From assembly GCA_021846285.1 (NCBI GenBank), contig JAJZCB010000013.1:1-53359 (forward strand): a stretch of 53,359 bases of DNA, read 5' to 3'. Origin of the DNA: Bacillota bacterium. GTDB taxonomy: Bacteria; Bacillota; Bacilli; Alicyclobacillales; SLC66. This document shows positions 35,376 to 44,371 of the stretch, one piece after another. The number at the start of each line of letters is the position of its first letter. The stretch's first letter is position 1. Under the pieces are notes generated by a model. It was not told the origin of the DNA, made no database searches, and saw nothing but the letters and a program-made list of their open reading frames with translations. The position numbers and the translations under genes are program-made.

Positions 35376-36704
35376 ATGATCCTATACGGAAACAGCGTGT
35401 TGAATGCGAGCGGTGAACTGTGCATCGGGGGCTGGCGTGTCAGCGACCTCAAACGGGAGTTCGGCACACCGCTCTACGTGTACGACGAAGACCATATCAG
35501 GGCGTCTATACAGTCCTATCACAGCGCGTTTGCAGGCACAGGCGTGGATTATGCGCTTTCGTACGCGTGCAAGGCCTTTTGTACAGTGGCGATGTGCCAA
35601 TTGGCTCGAGAAGAAAATGTATGGCTCGACGTCGTCTCTGGAGGCGAACTGTACACGGCGCTGCAGGCTGGGGTTGATCCGGCTTTCGTTTGCATGCATG
35701 GGAACAATAAGTCGCCTGAGGAACTGCTCTTTGCCATAAGGGCTGGCATCGGCATGATTGTGATCGACAATTTCTATGAAATCGAGTTGCTGGCGGATCT
35801 TCTGGAACAGGAGAATGCATCGATTGACGCTCTCCTGAGAGTGTCCCCAGGGGTGGACGTTCATACACACGAGTATATAGCCACCGGCCGCCAGGACTCC
35901 AAGTTTGGCTTCGACCTTTACAGCGGACAGGTTGATCAGGCCATTGACCGCCTTGCGGCCTATCCCCGGATTCAGGTGTTGGGCCTGCACTCGCATATCG
36001 GTTCGCAAATTTTTGACGCGGATGGATTTCGTGTGGCGGCTTCGCGACTGGCCAGCCTGTCCGCTCATCTTGGCCGTCGGTATGGCATGTGGTTTCGTGT
36101 CCTCAACTTGGGCGGCGGCATGGGGATTCGCTACACCAGCGGCGATTCGCCGATTCCTGTGGAGCGTCTGGTGGAGGGGATCGTGCAGGCGGCTGTCACG
36201 TCCTTTCGGGAGTATGGGATACCGCTGCCCCGGCTTATGATGGAGCCGGGGCGAAGCATTGTGGCGCAAGCCGGTACGACGATCTATACTGTCGGCAGCC
36301 GCAAGGAGATTCAGGGAGTGCGCACTTATGTGGCGGTAGACGGCGGAATGACGGATAACCCGAGACTCGCACTCTATGGCGCCAAGTACGAAGCGTGTAT
36401 CGCAAACCGCGTCAACGATCCAGATATGGAAACTGTGTCGATCGCCGGGAAGTGCTGCGAGAGCGGAGACATGCTTATTTGGGATGTAGCGCTGCCAAAA
36501 CCGACGCCTGGGGATATTCTGGCGGTGTCCTGTACAGGAGCATACAATTATTCGATGGCAAGCAACTATAATCGGGTAGCGAGACCGGCTGTCGTGTTTG
36601 TGCGCAACGGTGAAGCGCGATTGGTGGTTGAACGCGAAACGGCGGCGGATGTGTGTCGTCTGGATCGTTCCTTACGTGGCCCGACCATCGAAAGCCTAGG
36701 CTGA
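35376..36704 (+). CDS. lysA: Diaminopimelate decarboxylase
   Basis: The 442-residue protein is a fold-III PLP decarboxylase. The PLP lysine is in YALSYACKAF, with HGNNKSPEEL, GLHSHIGSQI, LNLGGGMGIRY and EPGRSIVA for phosphate and substrate binding, and CCESGDML plus GAYNYSMASNYN near the C-terminus. It makes L-lysine from meso-diaminopimelate. The ATG at 35376 follows CCGGAGG by 12 bases; longer in-frame extensions are unlike the family. Its place after spoVA is as in Bacillus. Confidence 0.95.
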   Translation: MILYGNSVLNASGELCIGGWRVSDLKREFGTPLYVYDEDHIRASIQSYHSAFAGTGVDYALSYACKAFCTVAMCQLAREENVWLDVVSGGELYTALQAGVDPAFVCMHGNNKSPEELLFAIRAGIGMIVIDNFYEIELLADLLEQENASIDALLRVSPGVDVHTHEYIATGRQDSKFGFDLYSGQVDQAIDRLAAYPRIQVLGLHSHIGSQIFDADGFRVAASRLASLSAHLGRRYGMWFRVLNLGGGMGIRYTSGDSPIPVERLVEGIVQAAVTSFREYGIPLPRLMMEPGRSIVAQAGTTIYTVGSRKEIQGVRTYVAVDGGMTDNPRLALYGAKYEACIANRVNDPDMETVSIAGKCCESGDMLIWDVALPKPTPGDILAVSCTGAYNYSMASNYNRVARPAVVFVRNGEARLVVERETAADVCRLDRSLRGPTIESLG

Positions 36705-36766
36705 CGCCGCCACGAGTTGCGGGCAATCCCCATACTCTGTCAGTAGCGCAGAGGAGGAGAACACCC

Positions 36767-36913
36767 ATGCTTACCATCATCGGATGGATTCCGCAGATTG
36801 TTCGGTTTTTTGGCATTTTTCGAGGCATTGCAGGATTCATCGTTCCAGTCTGGCCCTATGTGTCAAAATTTATCCGCAATCGCAGGTCCGGCGGTGTGGC
36901 TACAGCCTTTTAA
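36767..36913 (+). CDS. Small cationic hydrophobic peptide
   Basis: A 48-residue frame starts at ATG 36767 with a very strong GAGGAGGAG seven bases upstream. The peptide has no acidic residue and six basic ones (R13, R19, K34, R37, R39, R40). Residues 3-32 are hydrophobic with several Trp, Phe and Pro, and the tail is SGGVATAF. It should insert in or bind the membrane. No family is recognised: a membrane-active peptide, a small sporulation peptide or a bacteriocin-like molecule are all possible. It sits between lysA and the rib operon. Confidence 0.6.
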   Translation: MLTIIGWIPQIVRFFGIFRGIAGFIVPVWPYVSKFIRNRRSGGVATAF

Positions 36914-37028
36914 TTCGCCGCATCGTCGCCGTGAGTCGGGTCCAGAGCGACCCGGCTGCACCTGCGACACGTTTCGTCTCTTTACAACGACTCTGGCTAC
37001 TCTGTATACTGACGTTGACAATCGCATA
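36914..37028 (+). other. Interval before the FMN riboswitch
   Basis: This 115-base stretch should contain the promoter of the rib operon. TTGACA occurs at 37014-37019 (gacgTTGACAatcgcataac), but it lies so close to the riboswitch that its -10 box would fall inside the aptamer. TATACT (37005-37010) is a possible -10 box with no clear -35 partner. No gene is seen. Confidence 0.3.
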
Positions 37029-37162
37029 ACCTCCTTCGGGGCAGGGTGAGGCGTCAGGCCAATTCTCGACCGGTGGTAACGCACAGCGAAGTCCACGAGC
37101 CTACGGGCACGAACTGGTGAGATTCCAGTACCGACGGTATAGTCCGGATGAAAGAAGGAGAC
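37029..37162 (+). ncRNA. FMN riboswitch (RFN element)
   Basis: The conserved core of the RFN element is plain: CTTCGGGGCAGGGTGA near 37034-37049, ACCGGTGGTAA, GTCCACGAGCC, TGGTGAGATTCCAG, CCGACGGTATAGTC and GGATGAAAGAAGG closing the first helix near 37158. It binds flavin mononucleotide and shuts off the riboflavin operon when FMN is abundant. It lies about 110 bases upstream of ribD, and the downstream sequence carries the expression platform. Confidence 0.95.
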
Positions 37163-37164
37163 GC

Positions 37165-37234
37165 AAGGGAAACGGCGAGATCCGTAGCCCTTGTTTCCTT
37201 TCCGCGCCCTGAATACTGCAAGGCGCTATTTGTC
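37165..37234 (+). promoter_or_regulatory. Probable expression platform of the FMN riboswitch
   Basis: Two hairpins follow the aptamer: AAGGGAAAC (37165-37173) with GTTTCCTTT (37193-37201), and GCGCC (37204-37208) with GGCGC (37222-37226) followed by TATTTGTC. The second could be a weak terminator and the first its competitor. The T run is short, so the mechanism is unsure. Confidence 0.4.
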
Positions 37235-37270
37235 GTGATGACTTGGTAAGTCAGGATGGTGCGGGGGCAT

Positions 37271-38413
37271 ATGAACGACGAAGCGTATATGAAGATGGCC
37301 ATTGACCTGTCAGAGATCGCCAGAGGTCGGACGAGCCCCAATCCTACGGTTGGAGCTGTACTGGTCAAAGACGATCGAATTATCGGATTCGGCGCACACC
37401 TTCGGGCAGGAACTGCGCACGCGGAAATTCACGCGCTTGCCATGGCGGGGGAAGAAGCTCGCGGCAGCACGCTGTACGTCACGCTGGAGCCGTGCGCGCA
37501 CCATGGACGAACGCCGCCGTGCGCGCACGCGGTGGTTACGGCGGGCGTGCGGCGGGTGGTGATCGCGGTGGAAGATCCCTTCCATCTGGTGGCTGGTCGC
37601 GGCATAGCCATCCTGCGCACGGCGGGGATCGAGGTTGCACTGGGCTGTTTGGCGCAAGAGGCAAGTCGCAGCAACGAGGTCTTTTTGCACTATGCGCGAA
37701 CGGGTCGACCGTTTGTCACGCTGAAGCTCGCGGCCACTCTCGACGGTCGCATCGCAAACCGGTCAGGGCGGCGCCTGGCTATCACCGGAGCGGAGGCGCA
37801 ACTTGAAGTTCATCGCCTGCGCAATGTGGTGGATGCCATTGCCGTCGGCGTTGCAACGGTGCTGGCGGACGACCCGCTGTTGACGACCAGGCTTCCCGAA
37901 GGCGGACGCAGCCCCGTGCGCGTGATCTTTGATCGCACACTGCGTACGCCGGTGTCGGCGCAGGTGGTTCAGGATCGATCGGCGCCTACGATCATTGTCT
38001 GTGATGATGTGGCTCACCCCAGCCGCGTCAAGGCTCTGGAGGAAATGGGCGTCGAAGTATGGGCGCTGCCCGCGTCCGAGTCAGACGATGAGGGTAGAGT
38101 GAAAAGTACACTCAGGGCTCTGGCGCAACGGGGATTGATTCATGTCCTGGTAGAGGGGGGGAGCATCCTTGCGGCGGCTTTCATCAACGCGGACTGTGTG
38201 GATCGTCTGTGGTTCTTTCACGCTCCCACTCTGCTCTGCAGCGGCGTGCCTGCGGTATCAGGCACAGCTCTGGCCGATGTTTGCGCCGGACTTTCGATGC
38301 GCGATGTCCAATGGAGGACAGTGGGTAATGACAGCCTGATGATCGCCACCCCGGAGCGCTGCGCTGCAAGACATATCATCTCGAATCATGAAGTTGACGG
38401 GATCAGGATGTGA
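37271..38413 (+). CDS. ribD: Bifunctional riboflavin deaminase/reductase RibD
   Basis: The 380-residue protein has an N-terminal cytidine-deaminase-like zinc domain (H50-A-E52, with C75 and C84 in EPCAHHGRTPPC) and a C-terminal dihydrofolate-reductase-like domain (LKLAATLDGRIA, GVATVLADDPLLT, VEGGSILAAAFI). It carries out the second and third steps from the pyrimidine to the reduced ribityl form. The ATG at 37271 gives a normal N-terminus; an in-frame ATG at 37256 is possible. First gene of the rib operon. Confidence 0.95.
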   Translation: MNDEAYMKMAIDLSEIARGRTSPNPTVGAVLVKDDRIIGFGAHLRAGTAHAEIHALAMAGEEARGSTLYVTLEPCAHHGRTPPCAHAVVTAGVRRVVIAVEDPFHLVAGRGIAILRTAGIEVALGCLAQEASRSNEVFLHYARTGRPFVTLKLAATLDGRIANRSGRRLAITGAEAQLEVHRLRNVVDAIAVGVATVLADDPLLTTRLPEGGRSPVRVIFDRTLRTPVSAQVVQDRSAPTIIVCDDVAHPSRVKALEEMGVEVWALPASESDDEGRVKSTLRALAQRGLIHVLVEGGSILAAAFINADCVDRLWFFHAPTLLCSGVPAVSGTALADVCAGLSMRDVQWRTVGNDSLMIATPERCAARHIISNHEVDGIRM

Positions 38414-38425
38414 GGGATGGCATAC

Positions 38426-39073
38426 ATGTTCACAGGATTGGTTGAGGAAATTGGCAGAGTGACACGCGTTGACCGCACCGGACGAGCCCTGCTTCTGCGC
38501 ATCGCGGCATCCAGGGTGCTCGAAGATACTGTGATCGGCGACAGCATCGCCGTGAATGGAATTTGTCTGACTGTAGTGCAATTGAAGGATGGGCAGATGG
38601 TGGTGGACGCTGTTCCGGAAACAGTTAGCCGAACCACGTTGCGTTTTGCGTCGGCTGGCGTTCACGTGAATCTGGAGCGCGCCCTGTCCAGCTGCGGTCG
38701 CATCGGCGGGCACCTGGTCGCCGGTCACGTAGACGGCGTGGGCGTGGTGACAAACGTCGTCCAGGATGATGCAGCGCAGGTGCTGACGATCGAGGCGGAG
38801 CCAAGCATCATGCGTTATATCGCAGAAAAGGGATCAATCGCGATCGACGGAGTGAGTTTGACGGTGATGACCGTGACGGATCAATCGTTCCAGGTGTCGC
38901 TCATCCCTCACACGGCCGCAGTGACTACGTTGGCGCACACGGCCCGGGAACAGCGCGTCAACCTTGAAGTGGATATGATCGCGAGATACGTGGAGCGGCT
39001 GCTCCGCTATGGGTCACCGGATATCGGCAGCAGCGGCCTGACATTGGAGCGTTTGCGGGAGTGGGGATACTGA
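38426..39073 (+). CDS. ribE: Riboflavin synthase alpha chain
   Basis: The 215-residue protein shows the internal duplication typical of riboflavin synthase: two lumazine-binding barrels, each with a G-D-S/SIA-V/IDGVSLTV-type strand. It starts MFTGLVEEIG, almost invariant in the family. It dismutates two 6,7-dimethyl-8-ribityllumazine molecules into riboflavin. The ATG at 38426 lies nine bases after GAGGG; an ATG three codons upstream is too close. Confidence 0.95.
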   Translation: MFTGLVEEIGRVTRVDRTGRALLLRIAASRVLEDTVIGDSIAVNGICLTVVQLKDGQMVVDAVPETVSRTTLRFASAGVHVNLERALSSCGRIGGHLVAGHVDGVGVVTNVVQDDAAQVLTIEAEPSIMRYIAEKGSIAIDGVSLTVMTVTDQSFQVSLIPHTAAVTTLAHTAREQRVNLEVDMIARYVERLLRYGSPDIGSSGLTLERLREWGY

Positions 39074-39088
39074 AAGGAGATCAAGCCC

Positions 39089-40282
39089 ATGTTTGCCAAA
39101 ATCGACGAAGCCCTCGCAGCGCTTAAGCGCGGTGAGATGATCATCGTGACCGATGACGAAGATCGCGAGAATGAAGGAGATTTTGTGTCGCTGGCGGAAT
39201 TTGCCACACCGAGCACCATTAATTTTATGATCACGCACGGTCGGGGGCTAGTATGCGTTCCCATTACCGAAGAGCGGGCCAATGAGTTACAATTGAAGCC
39301 GATGGTGGAACACAGCACAGACACGCTGAAAACGGCGTTTACTGTTTCGGTCGACCATTCCGTGACCACCACCGGAATTTCCGCTGTTGAACGGGCGCAA
39401 ACCATCCAGGGCATTATTGCCGGAGAGAGTCAGGCGAAGGATTTCAAGCGTCCAGGCCACATCTTTCCGTTGATTGCAAAAGACGGCGGGGTGTTGCGCA
39501 GAGCTGGCCACACGGAAGCGGCCGTGGACCTCGCGAGGTTGTGTGGAGCATACCCGGCGGGCGTGATTTGTGAAGTCCTGAAACCTGACGGCACAATGGC
39601 GAGGGTGGACGATCTTGTTCTGATTGCCCGTGAATTTGGCCTGCTCATGATCACGATTGCGGATTTGATCGCCTACCGCAAACACCTCGAAAGACTGGTG
39701 TCGCGCGTCGCGGAAGCAGAGTTGCCGACCGAGTATGGTGATTTTCGCATCATCGCCTACAGCAATTCTCTTGATGGCAAAGAGCATATCGCTCTCGTAA
39801 TGGGTGAAATCGATCCTGACACGCCAACACTCGTCCGTGTGCATTCGGAATGTTTGACAGGTGATGTGTTCAGTTCCTGGCGTTGTGATTGCGGCCCGCA
39901 GTTGCACGCCGCACTTGCGCAGATCGCGAAAGAGGGGAGGGGCGTTCTCGTTTATATGCGTCAGGAAGGACGTGGCATCGGACTTATCAACAAGATCAAG
40001 GCCTACGAATTGCAGGAGAAGGGACTTGATACCGTCGAAGCCAACCGGGAGCTGGGTTTTGCGCCTGACCTGCGCGATTATGGCATTGGGGCACAAATTC
40101 TGCAAGACCTCGGCGTCCGTGAAATGCGACTTCTGACCAACAATCCACGCAAGGTCAGCGGATTGACCGGACACGGGCTCACCATCGTACAACGCGTGCC
40201 GCTTCAGGTTAACGTGAGTGCGTTCAACGAAAAGTATCTGACGACAAAGAAAACAAAACTGGGTCACATGTTAAACTTGTAG
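39089..40282 (+). CDS. ribBA: 3,4-dihydroxy-2-butanone 4-phosphate synthase / GTP cyclohydrolase II
   Basis: In this 397-residue bifunctional enzyme, residues 1-200 are DHBP synthase ([24 protein letters not shown]), which makes the four-carbon unit from ribulose 5-phosphate. Residues 205-397 are GTP cyclohydrolase II, with the zinc cysteines in [19 protein letters not shown] and the [10 protein letters not shown] arginine region. It supplies both starting compounds of riboflavin synthesis. AAAGGAG precedes the ATG. Confidence 0.96.
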   Translation: MFAKIDEALAALKRGEMIIVTDDEDRENEGDFVSLAEFATPSTINFMITHGRGLVCVPITEERANELQLKPMVEHSTDTLKTAFTVSVDHSVTTTGISAVERAQTIQGIIAGESQAKDFKRPGHIFPLIAKDGGVLRRAGHTEAAVDLARLCGAYPAGVICEVLKPDGTMARVDDLVLIAREFGLLMITIADLIAYRKHLERLVSRVAEAELPTEYGDFRIIAYSNSLDGKEHIALVMGEIDPDTPTLVRVHSECLTGDVFSSWRCDCGPQLHAALAQIAKEGRGVLVYMRQEGRGIGLINKIKAYELQEKGLDTVEANRELGFAPDLRDYGIGAQILQDLGVREMRLLTNNPRKVSGLTGHGLTIVQRVPLQVNVSAFNEKYLTTKKTKLGHMLNL

Positions 40283-40294
40283 GGAGTGTGCGCG

Positions 40295-40765
40295 TTGGGA
40301 CAAACATTTGAGGGACATCTGATTGGAACGGGGCTCAAAGTGGGGGTGGTCGTGGCGCGATTCAACGATCTGATTTCCTCGCGCCTTCTGTCTGGCGCTA
40401 TGGACGCGTTGACACGGCACGGCGTGGACATGTCTCTGGTTGACGTTGCCTGGGTGCCGGGGTCTTTTGAGATTCCATACGCCGCCAAGCGGTTGGCTCA
40501 CTCGGGACGGTACGATGCAGTGGTAGCTCTTGGAGCCGTGATTCGAGGTGCGACACCACATTTTGACTACGTGGCGGCCGAAACAGCCAAGGGCATCGCG
40601 TCTGTCGCTCTGCAGTCAGACGTTCCCATCGCTTTTGGCGTGCTCACTACGGACACCATCGAACAGGCTATCGAGCGCGCTGGAACCAAGGCGGGCAATA
40701 AAGGATGGGAGGCCGCGGTGACAGCCATTGAAATGGCGAATCTGACGCGCGCGCTGTCGTCCTGA
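40295..40765 (+). CDS. ribH: 6,7-dimethyl-8-ribityllumazine synthase
   Basis: The 156-residue lumazine synthase has [31 protein letters not shown] and [14 protein letters not shown] with the catalytic histidine, and [23 protein letters not shown]. It condenses the RibA/RibD product with the RibB product and forms 60-subunit shells in Bacillus. A TTG at 40295, eight bases after AGGGAG, gives the normal length; a GTG at 40286 overlaps that site. Last gene of the rib operon. Confidence 0.94.
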   Translation: MGQTFEGHLIGTGLKVGVVVARFNDLISSRLLSGAMDALTRHGVDMSLVDVAWVPGSFEIPYAAKRLAHSGRYDAVVALGAVIRGATPHFDYVAAETAKGIASVALQSDVPIAFGVLTTDTIEQAIERAGTKAGNKGWEAAVTAIEMANLTRALSS

Positions 40766-40805
40766 TGCGCGCCAGTGCGAGTGGAGATCGTACGCGCCAT
40801 ACGGT

Positions 40806-41603
40806 ATGATCATAGAGACGATACGCTCGACATATCAGACGATACAAATCGCTGAGCGAAACGGTGTCCGATTCATGCGCTTTGGCGATGAACGCGCGGG
40901 CTGGCAGGGCGCGATGCTGGTCAGGCGGCCGACTCGGCTGTATTTTCCGTATCAGCAGGCATTTGCGCTGCATACCATGTGGAGGCCGTCTGTGTCGCGG
41001 TTTTTGGCTGTAGGCATCGGAACGGGCACTGCCATCAGTCACGTCCACCGCAGGCATCCGCAGGCTAGGATAACCGGAATCGATGTGGACGCGGCAGTCA
41101 TGGTTGCCGCAAAAGAGCACTTCATGATGCCCGCGGACGACAGGACGCGCTTTATCGAGGCGGATGCCAGAGCGTTTGTACCGCGGATGGAAGATCAGTT
41201 TGATCTCATCTTGCTTGACGTCTTCTATCGCGAAGAGACACCGCAGACTTTTTTTTCACCCGTCTATTTGCGAGCTCTTGCTGACAGGCTCATGCCGGGT
41301 GGTGTACTCGCCATGAATGTGATCCTGCCGACAGCTGGGGAGCATAGCCGTAAATTCTGGGAACTGGGCCGTTGCCTGAGTCTCCTGGTCGGGCCCGTCT
41401 GGTACATACCGCTTGGTGTCATTTCGTTCTCTGCTCAAAATATCGTGCTCTTTTCACAGCGTGACCCCACGGTCACAGCGCCTGTTTCCCTGTTGCGGCG
41501 GAGGGGCTTTCGAGAAATTGGCGATCATCAGCGTATGTTTGCAAGGTACGCGCAACTGCTTCCGTGGCGCTTGAAACCATTCCGGAAAAACCCGGATAAC
41601 TGA
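40806..41603 (+). CDS. Spermidine synthase-like methyltransferase-fold protein
   Basis: The 265-residue protein has the Rossmann methyltransferase fold of the spermidine synthase family: FLAVGIGTGTAIS is motif I, ITGIDVDAAV holds the acidic ribose-binding residue, then FIEADARAFV and FDLILLDVF. The usual polyamine-site motif is not obvious, so it may be a spermidine-synthase-like protein of other function. No strong ribosome binding site is close to the ATG, so the start is less sure than the fold. It follows ribH by 40 bases. Confidence 0.75.
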   Translation: MIIETIRSTYQTIQIAERNGVRFMRFGDERAGWQGAMLVRRPTRLYFPYQQAFALHTMWRPSVSRFLAVGIGTGTAISHVHRRHPQARITGIDVDAAVMVAAKEHFMMPADDRTRFIEADARAFVPRMEDQFDLILLDVFYREETPQTFFSPVYLRALADRLMPGGVLAMNVILPTAGEHSRKFWELGRCLSLLVGPVWYIPLGVISFSAQNIVLFSQRDPTVTAPVSLLRRRGFREIGDHQRMFARYAQLLPWRLKPFRKNPDN

Positions 41604-41613
41604 CAGCAGAAGG

Positions 41614-42252
41614 GTGGACGAAGGAGTGGGACTGTTCTCCTTTTTTGGGCAAGGACTTATCTTTCGGCTAATCGCATTCGTGATTGGCCTCGCCATCCAC
41701 GAATTCGGCCATGCTGTGATGGCGCTTCTCGTTGGCGACGATACCGCCAAGAAACAGGGCCGCGTCACTCTGAATCCGTTGGCTCATCTGGATTTGCTGG
41801 GACTGCTGATGATCCTGATCGTTAATTTCGGATGGGCAAAGCCGGTCATGTTCAACCCAAACAGGATCAAGATCAATCGCAAATTGGGTATTGTGTTGAT
41901 TGCCCTTGCGGGTCCACTGATGAACGCGATTTTGGCGCTGTGCGCCATTCTGGCGCTGATTGGAATGCAAAATTCCGAATCGGCATTCTGGCAGACAAGT
42001 TTTGGTGGATTTCTCAACAACATGAGTTACTATCTGGCGACTGTGAATATCGCTCTGGCCGTCTTTAATCTCATTCCTGTTCCGCCGCTCGACGGCTGGA
42101 AAATCCTTCGCTATTCTCTGCCGCTGCGGTGGTTGCCCCGCGCCGACCAATTCGAGAGACTCGGGCCCTTTCTTCTGGTGCTCGCGCTCATTTCACCGAT
42201 CGGTGGGCTGATCATCAATGGGGCCATTCAGAGTGTGTTGGGGTGGTTCTGA
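41614..42252 (+). CDS. Site-2 protease-type (M50) membrane metallopeptidase
   Basis: The 212-residue membrane protein has the zinc motif H29-E-F-G-H33 in the first helix, the short-family NPLAHLD segment (residues 54-60), and NLIPVPPLDG bearing the third zinc ligand in the last conserved helix. It matches the compact M50 proteins that sit before scpA in Bacillales. The start is uncertain: GTG 41614 is used here, with GTG 41626 as an alternative. Its stop overlaps the scpA start. Confidence 0.88.
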   Translation: MDEGVGLFSFFGQGLIFRLIAFVIGLAIHEFGHAVMALLVGDDTAKKQGRVTLNPLAHLDLLGLLMILIVNFGWAKPVMFNPNRIKINRKLGIVLIALAGPLMNAILALCAILALIGMQNSESAFWQTSFGGFLNNMSYYLATVNIALAVFNLIPVPPLDGWKILRYSLPLRWLPRADQFERLGPFLLVLALISPIGGLIINGAIQSVLGWF

Positions 42253-43049
42253 TTGACGCTATAGCCAGCAAAGAGGAATACCGGGTGCGATTGCAGGCGT
42301 TTGAAGGTCCGCTCGATCTGCTGCTGCACCTTATCGAGAGCCAGGAACTCGACATTTACGACGTGCCGATCGCGCGGATCACAGATCAGTATATGACTTA
42401 TCTCAGAGAATCGATGGAGTTCCAGTTGGAAGTGGCGAGTGAATTTCTTGTGATGGCGGCGCAACTGCTTGCCATCAAGGCACGATCCCTGTTACCCAGA
42501 CACGGACCACTGGAAATTCAAGTCGCGTACGGTCTTGATGCTGAGTATGTGGATGACGAACGGGAGTTGAGGGAGCGACTGATCGAATATAGGGCGTTTA
42601 AGCTGGCGGCGCAGGCGCTCGGTGAACAGTCGCTTCTTTGGGCAGAGCGCATCGGGCGACTCCCGCTTCCTCTGGAATCGTTCCAGGAGCAACCAACGGT
42701 GTCCGATTTCCTCGCTGGCGTCGAGGTGTCGCATCTGCGAGATTCTCTGGTGAGGGCGCTTGCGCGTACGAAGATTGATCTCGACGTGCGCATTGTGAGG
42801 GACCGCGAGACTGTTCCCCAGCGTATGCGTCTCATAGAGAATCAAGTGCGCGACGCGCCGACCACCTTCGTTCACCTGTTGCGCAGTCGCCGTCGAAGAG
42901 AAATTGTGACCGTATTCCTGGCGGTTCTCGAACTCATGAGACTCAATCGAATCATCTGTCGGCAGGAGGTTCAGTTTGGAGACATATGGATCACAGCGAA
43001 CACAGCGAACACAGCGAACACAGTGAACACAGTGAACATGGCCCTGTAG
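42243..43049 (+). CDS. scpA: Segregation and condensation protein A
   Basis: The kleisin subunit of the SMC condensin has the conserved N-terminal FEGPLDLLLHLIESQELDIYDVPIA and SEFLVMAAQLLAIKARSLLP, then a winged-helix C-terminal domain. The first plausible start is GTG 42243, overlapping the end of the M50 gene, giving 268 residues. The C-terminus is extended by a Thr/Ala/Asn repeat (TAN/TVN) that comes from a 9-bp tandem repeat shared with the start of scpB. Confidence 0.93.
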   Translation: MVLIDAIASKEEYRVRLQAFEGPLDLLLHLIESQELDIYDVPIARITDQYMTYLRESMEFQLEVASEFLVMAAQLLAIKARSLLPRHGPLEIQVAYGLDAEYVDDERELRERLIEYRAFKLAAQALGEQSLLWAERIGRLPLPLESFQEQPTVSDFLAGVEVSHLRDSLVRALARTKIDLDVRIVRDRETVPQRMRLIENQVRDAPTTFVHLLRSRRRREIVTVFLAVLELMRLNRIICRQEVQFGDIWITANTANTANTVNTVNMAL

Positions 43050-43630
43050 GCATGGCGCCGACGCCGGGCGCGCAGGAAAAGGCGGAATTGCGGAGCGGGT
43101 TCACGGCCGCGACGGGGGGATCATTGCAGGCCCTTGAAGGTTTGCTGTTTGCCGCTGGCACCGAAGGGTTGACAGACAGGCAGATCGCGGGCGTATTTGA
43201 CGTGGACGAGCCTGCTGCGACACAGATGTGCCTGGATCTCCGTGATCTGCAGACCCGTGAAGGCAGACGATTTCTGGTCGAGCGCCTTGCGGATGCGTGG
43301 CAACTCATGACGGCGCCAGAACTCACTCCGTACTTGCGTCAATTGGCCTTGGTGCCGCCTCCTTCGAGTCTGTCTCAGGCTGCCCTCGAGACGCTGGCGA
43401 TTATCGCCTATCGGCAACCCATTACGCGCTCTCAGATTGAGGACATCCGGGGTGTGAAGAGTGACAAGGCCCTGGGCACTCTTGTCGCTCGGGGTCTCGC
43501 GCAGGAAATCGCCCGCGCCGATAGCCCAGGTCGACCGTTCCTCTATGGAACGACCAATGATTTCCTTGACTATTTCGGGTTGGGAAGTCATCGCGATCTG
43601 CCGCCGCTGGAGCAGATGGATCATGGATAA
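42986..43630 (+). CDS. scpB: Segregation and condensation protein B
   Basis: The 214-residue protein consists of tandem winged helices and pairs with ScpA and SMC. The core (LEGLLFAAGTEGLTDRQIA, ALETLAIIAYRQPITRSQIEDIRG, GRPFLYGTT) is typical. The ATG at 42986 follows GGCAGGAGG at a distance, inside scpA, so the two overlap by 64 bases. The start codon is followed by five His-Ser-Glu units from the 9-bp repeat, giving a histidine-rich leader not usual for the family. Confidence 0.93.
   Translation: MDHSEHSEHSEHSEHSEHGPVGMAPTPGAQEKAELRSGFTAATGGSLQALEGLLFAAGTEGLTDRQIAGVFDVDEPAATQMCLDLRDLQTREGRRFLVERLADAWQLMTAPELTPYLRQLALVPPPSSLSQAALETLAIIAYRQPITRSQIEDIRGVKSDKALGTLVARGLAQEIARADSPGRPFLYGTTNDFLDYFGLGSHRDLPPLEQMDHG
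42992..43036 (+). repeat. Five tandem 9-bp repeats in the scpA/scpB overlap
   Basis: CACAGCGAA occurs three times and CACAGTGAA twice, in direct succession. The unit is a multiple of three, so copy-number changes keep both frames. It encodes Thr-Ala/Val-Asn units at the end of ScpA and His-Ser-Glu units at the start of ScpB. Confidence 0.9.
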
Positions 43631-43702
43631 TGCCTTGGTGCGCATAAAGACGCCGACCGCTGGAAATCATACCCCCCAGAGTGAGTTATTGGGGAGGACC
43701 GC

Positions 43703-44371
43703 ATGGTGGTATTGGCGCTGATCGGCATGGTTGCGCTGCTTGTTGCCGCAGCTGTATCCCCGGTGACTGTGCGTTTTCTGTTGGAACTGCAAGGTACGGA
43801 AGGTCAGATATCCCTCGAAATTCGCTACCTCATTTGGCTGAAATATCGCCGTCGCATCGCCCTCAAATCCAGTGGACAGAGCAGGGAACCAGTTCCTCGC
43901 GCCATCGGAAGCTCTTCGCCAGAAACTCCGGATCGCGTCCGTATAGGCGTCGGCATGGTCGGGGACATGTTCAAAAAGGTGCGCACCGTTACACGGCAGA
44001 TGCGAACTCTGTGGCCTGCTGTCAAACGTCTGCTCCGCAAGATCACTGTGCGTGAATACGCCTGGCGCACTGATATCGGTCTGCTCGACGCACCGGATAC
44101 GGCCATCTTGTGCGGCAGCGCATGGGCTGCTGTGAGTGGGCTGACAGGAGCGCTGACCCATCTCTTCCAATTCGCCGAGTTACCCCGTCTGGCCGTCCAC
44201 CCAACGTTTCATCGTGTGGTATTTTCAACCCGCCTATCGTGCATAGCGACACTGCGGCTCGGCAAAGCTATCTATGCAGGATTGAGCCTAATGTGGCTGC
44301 TTAAAAGGGGGGGTGCTCATGGAGGAACATCCGATTCAGTCGCTGATGCAGACGGCTATGGAGAATCTTAA
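43703..44371 (+). CDS. DUF2953 membrane-associated protein
   Basis: The 222-residue protein has an N-terminal membrane helix (VVLALIGMVALLVAAAV) followed by a soluble region with RYLIWLKYRRRI and a late DIGLLDAPDTAILCG segment, the pattern of DUF2953 proteins that precede ytfJ in Bacillales. Function is unknown; they are found in spore formers. It overlaps the next gene by 53 bases, so translation is coupled. Confidence 0.75.
   Translation: MVVLALIGMVALLVAAAVSPVTVRFLLELQGTEGQISLEIRYLIWLKYRRRIALKSSGQSREPVPRAIGSSSPETPDRVRIGVGMVGDMFKKVRTVTRQMRTLWPAVKRLLRKITVREYAWRTDIGLLDAPDTAILCGSAWAAVSGLTGALTHLFQFAELPRLAVHPTFHRVVFSTRLSCIATLRLGKAIYAGLSLMWLLKRGGAHGGTSDSVADADGYGES

Noticed and set aside
42992-43036. 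CRISPR-like array
   Set aside because: Units are 9 bp with no spacers and lie in coding sequence.
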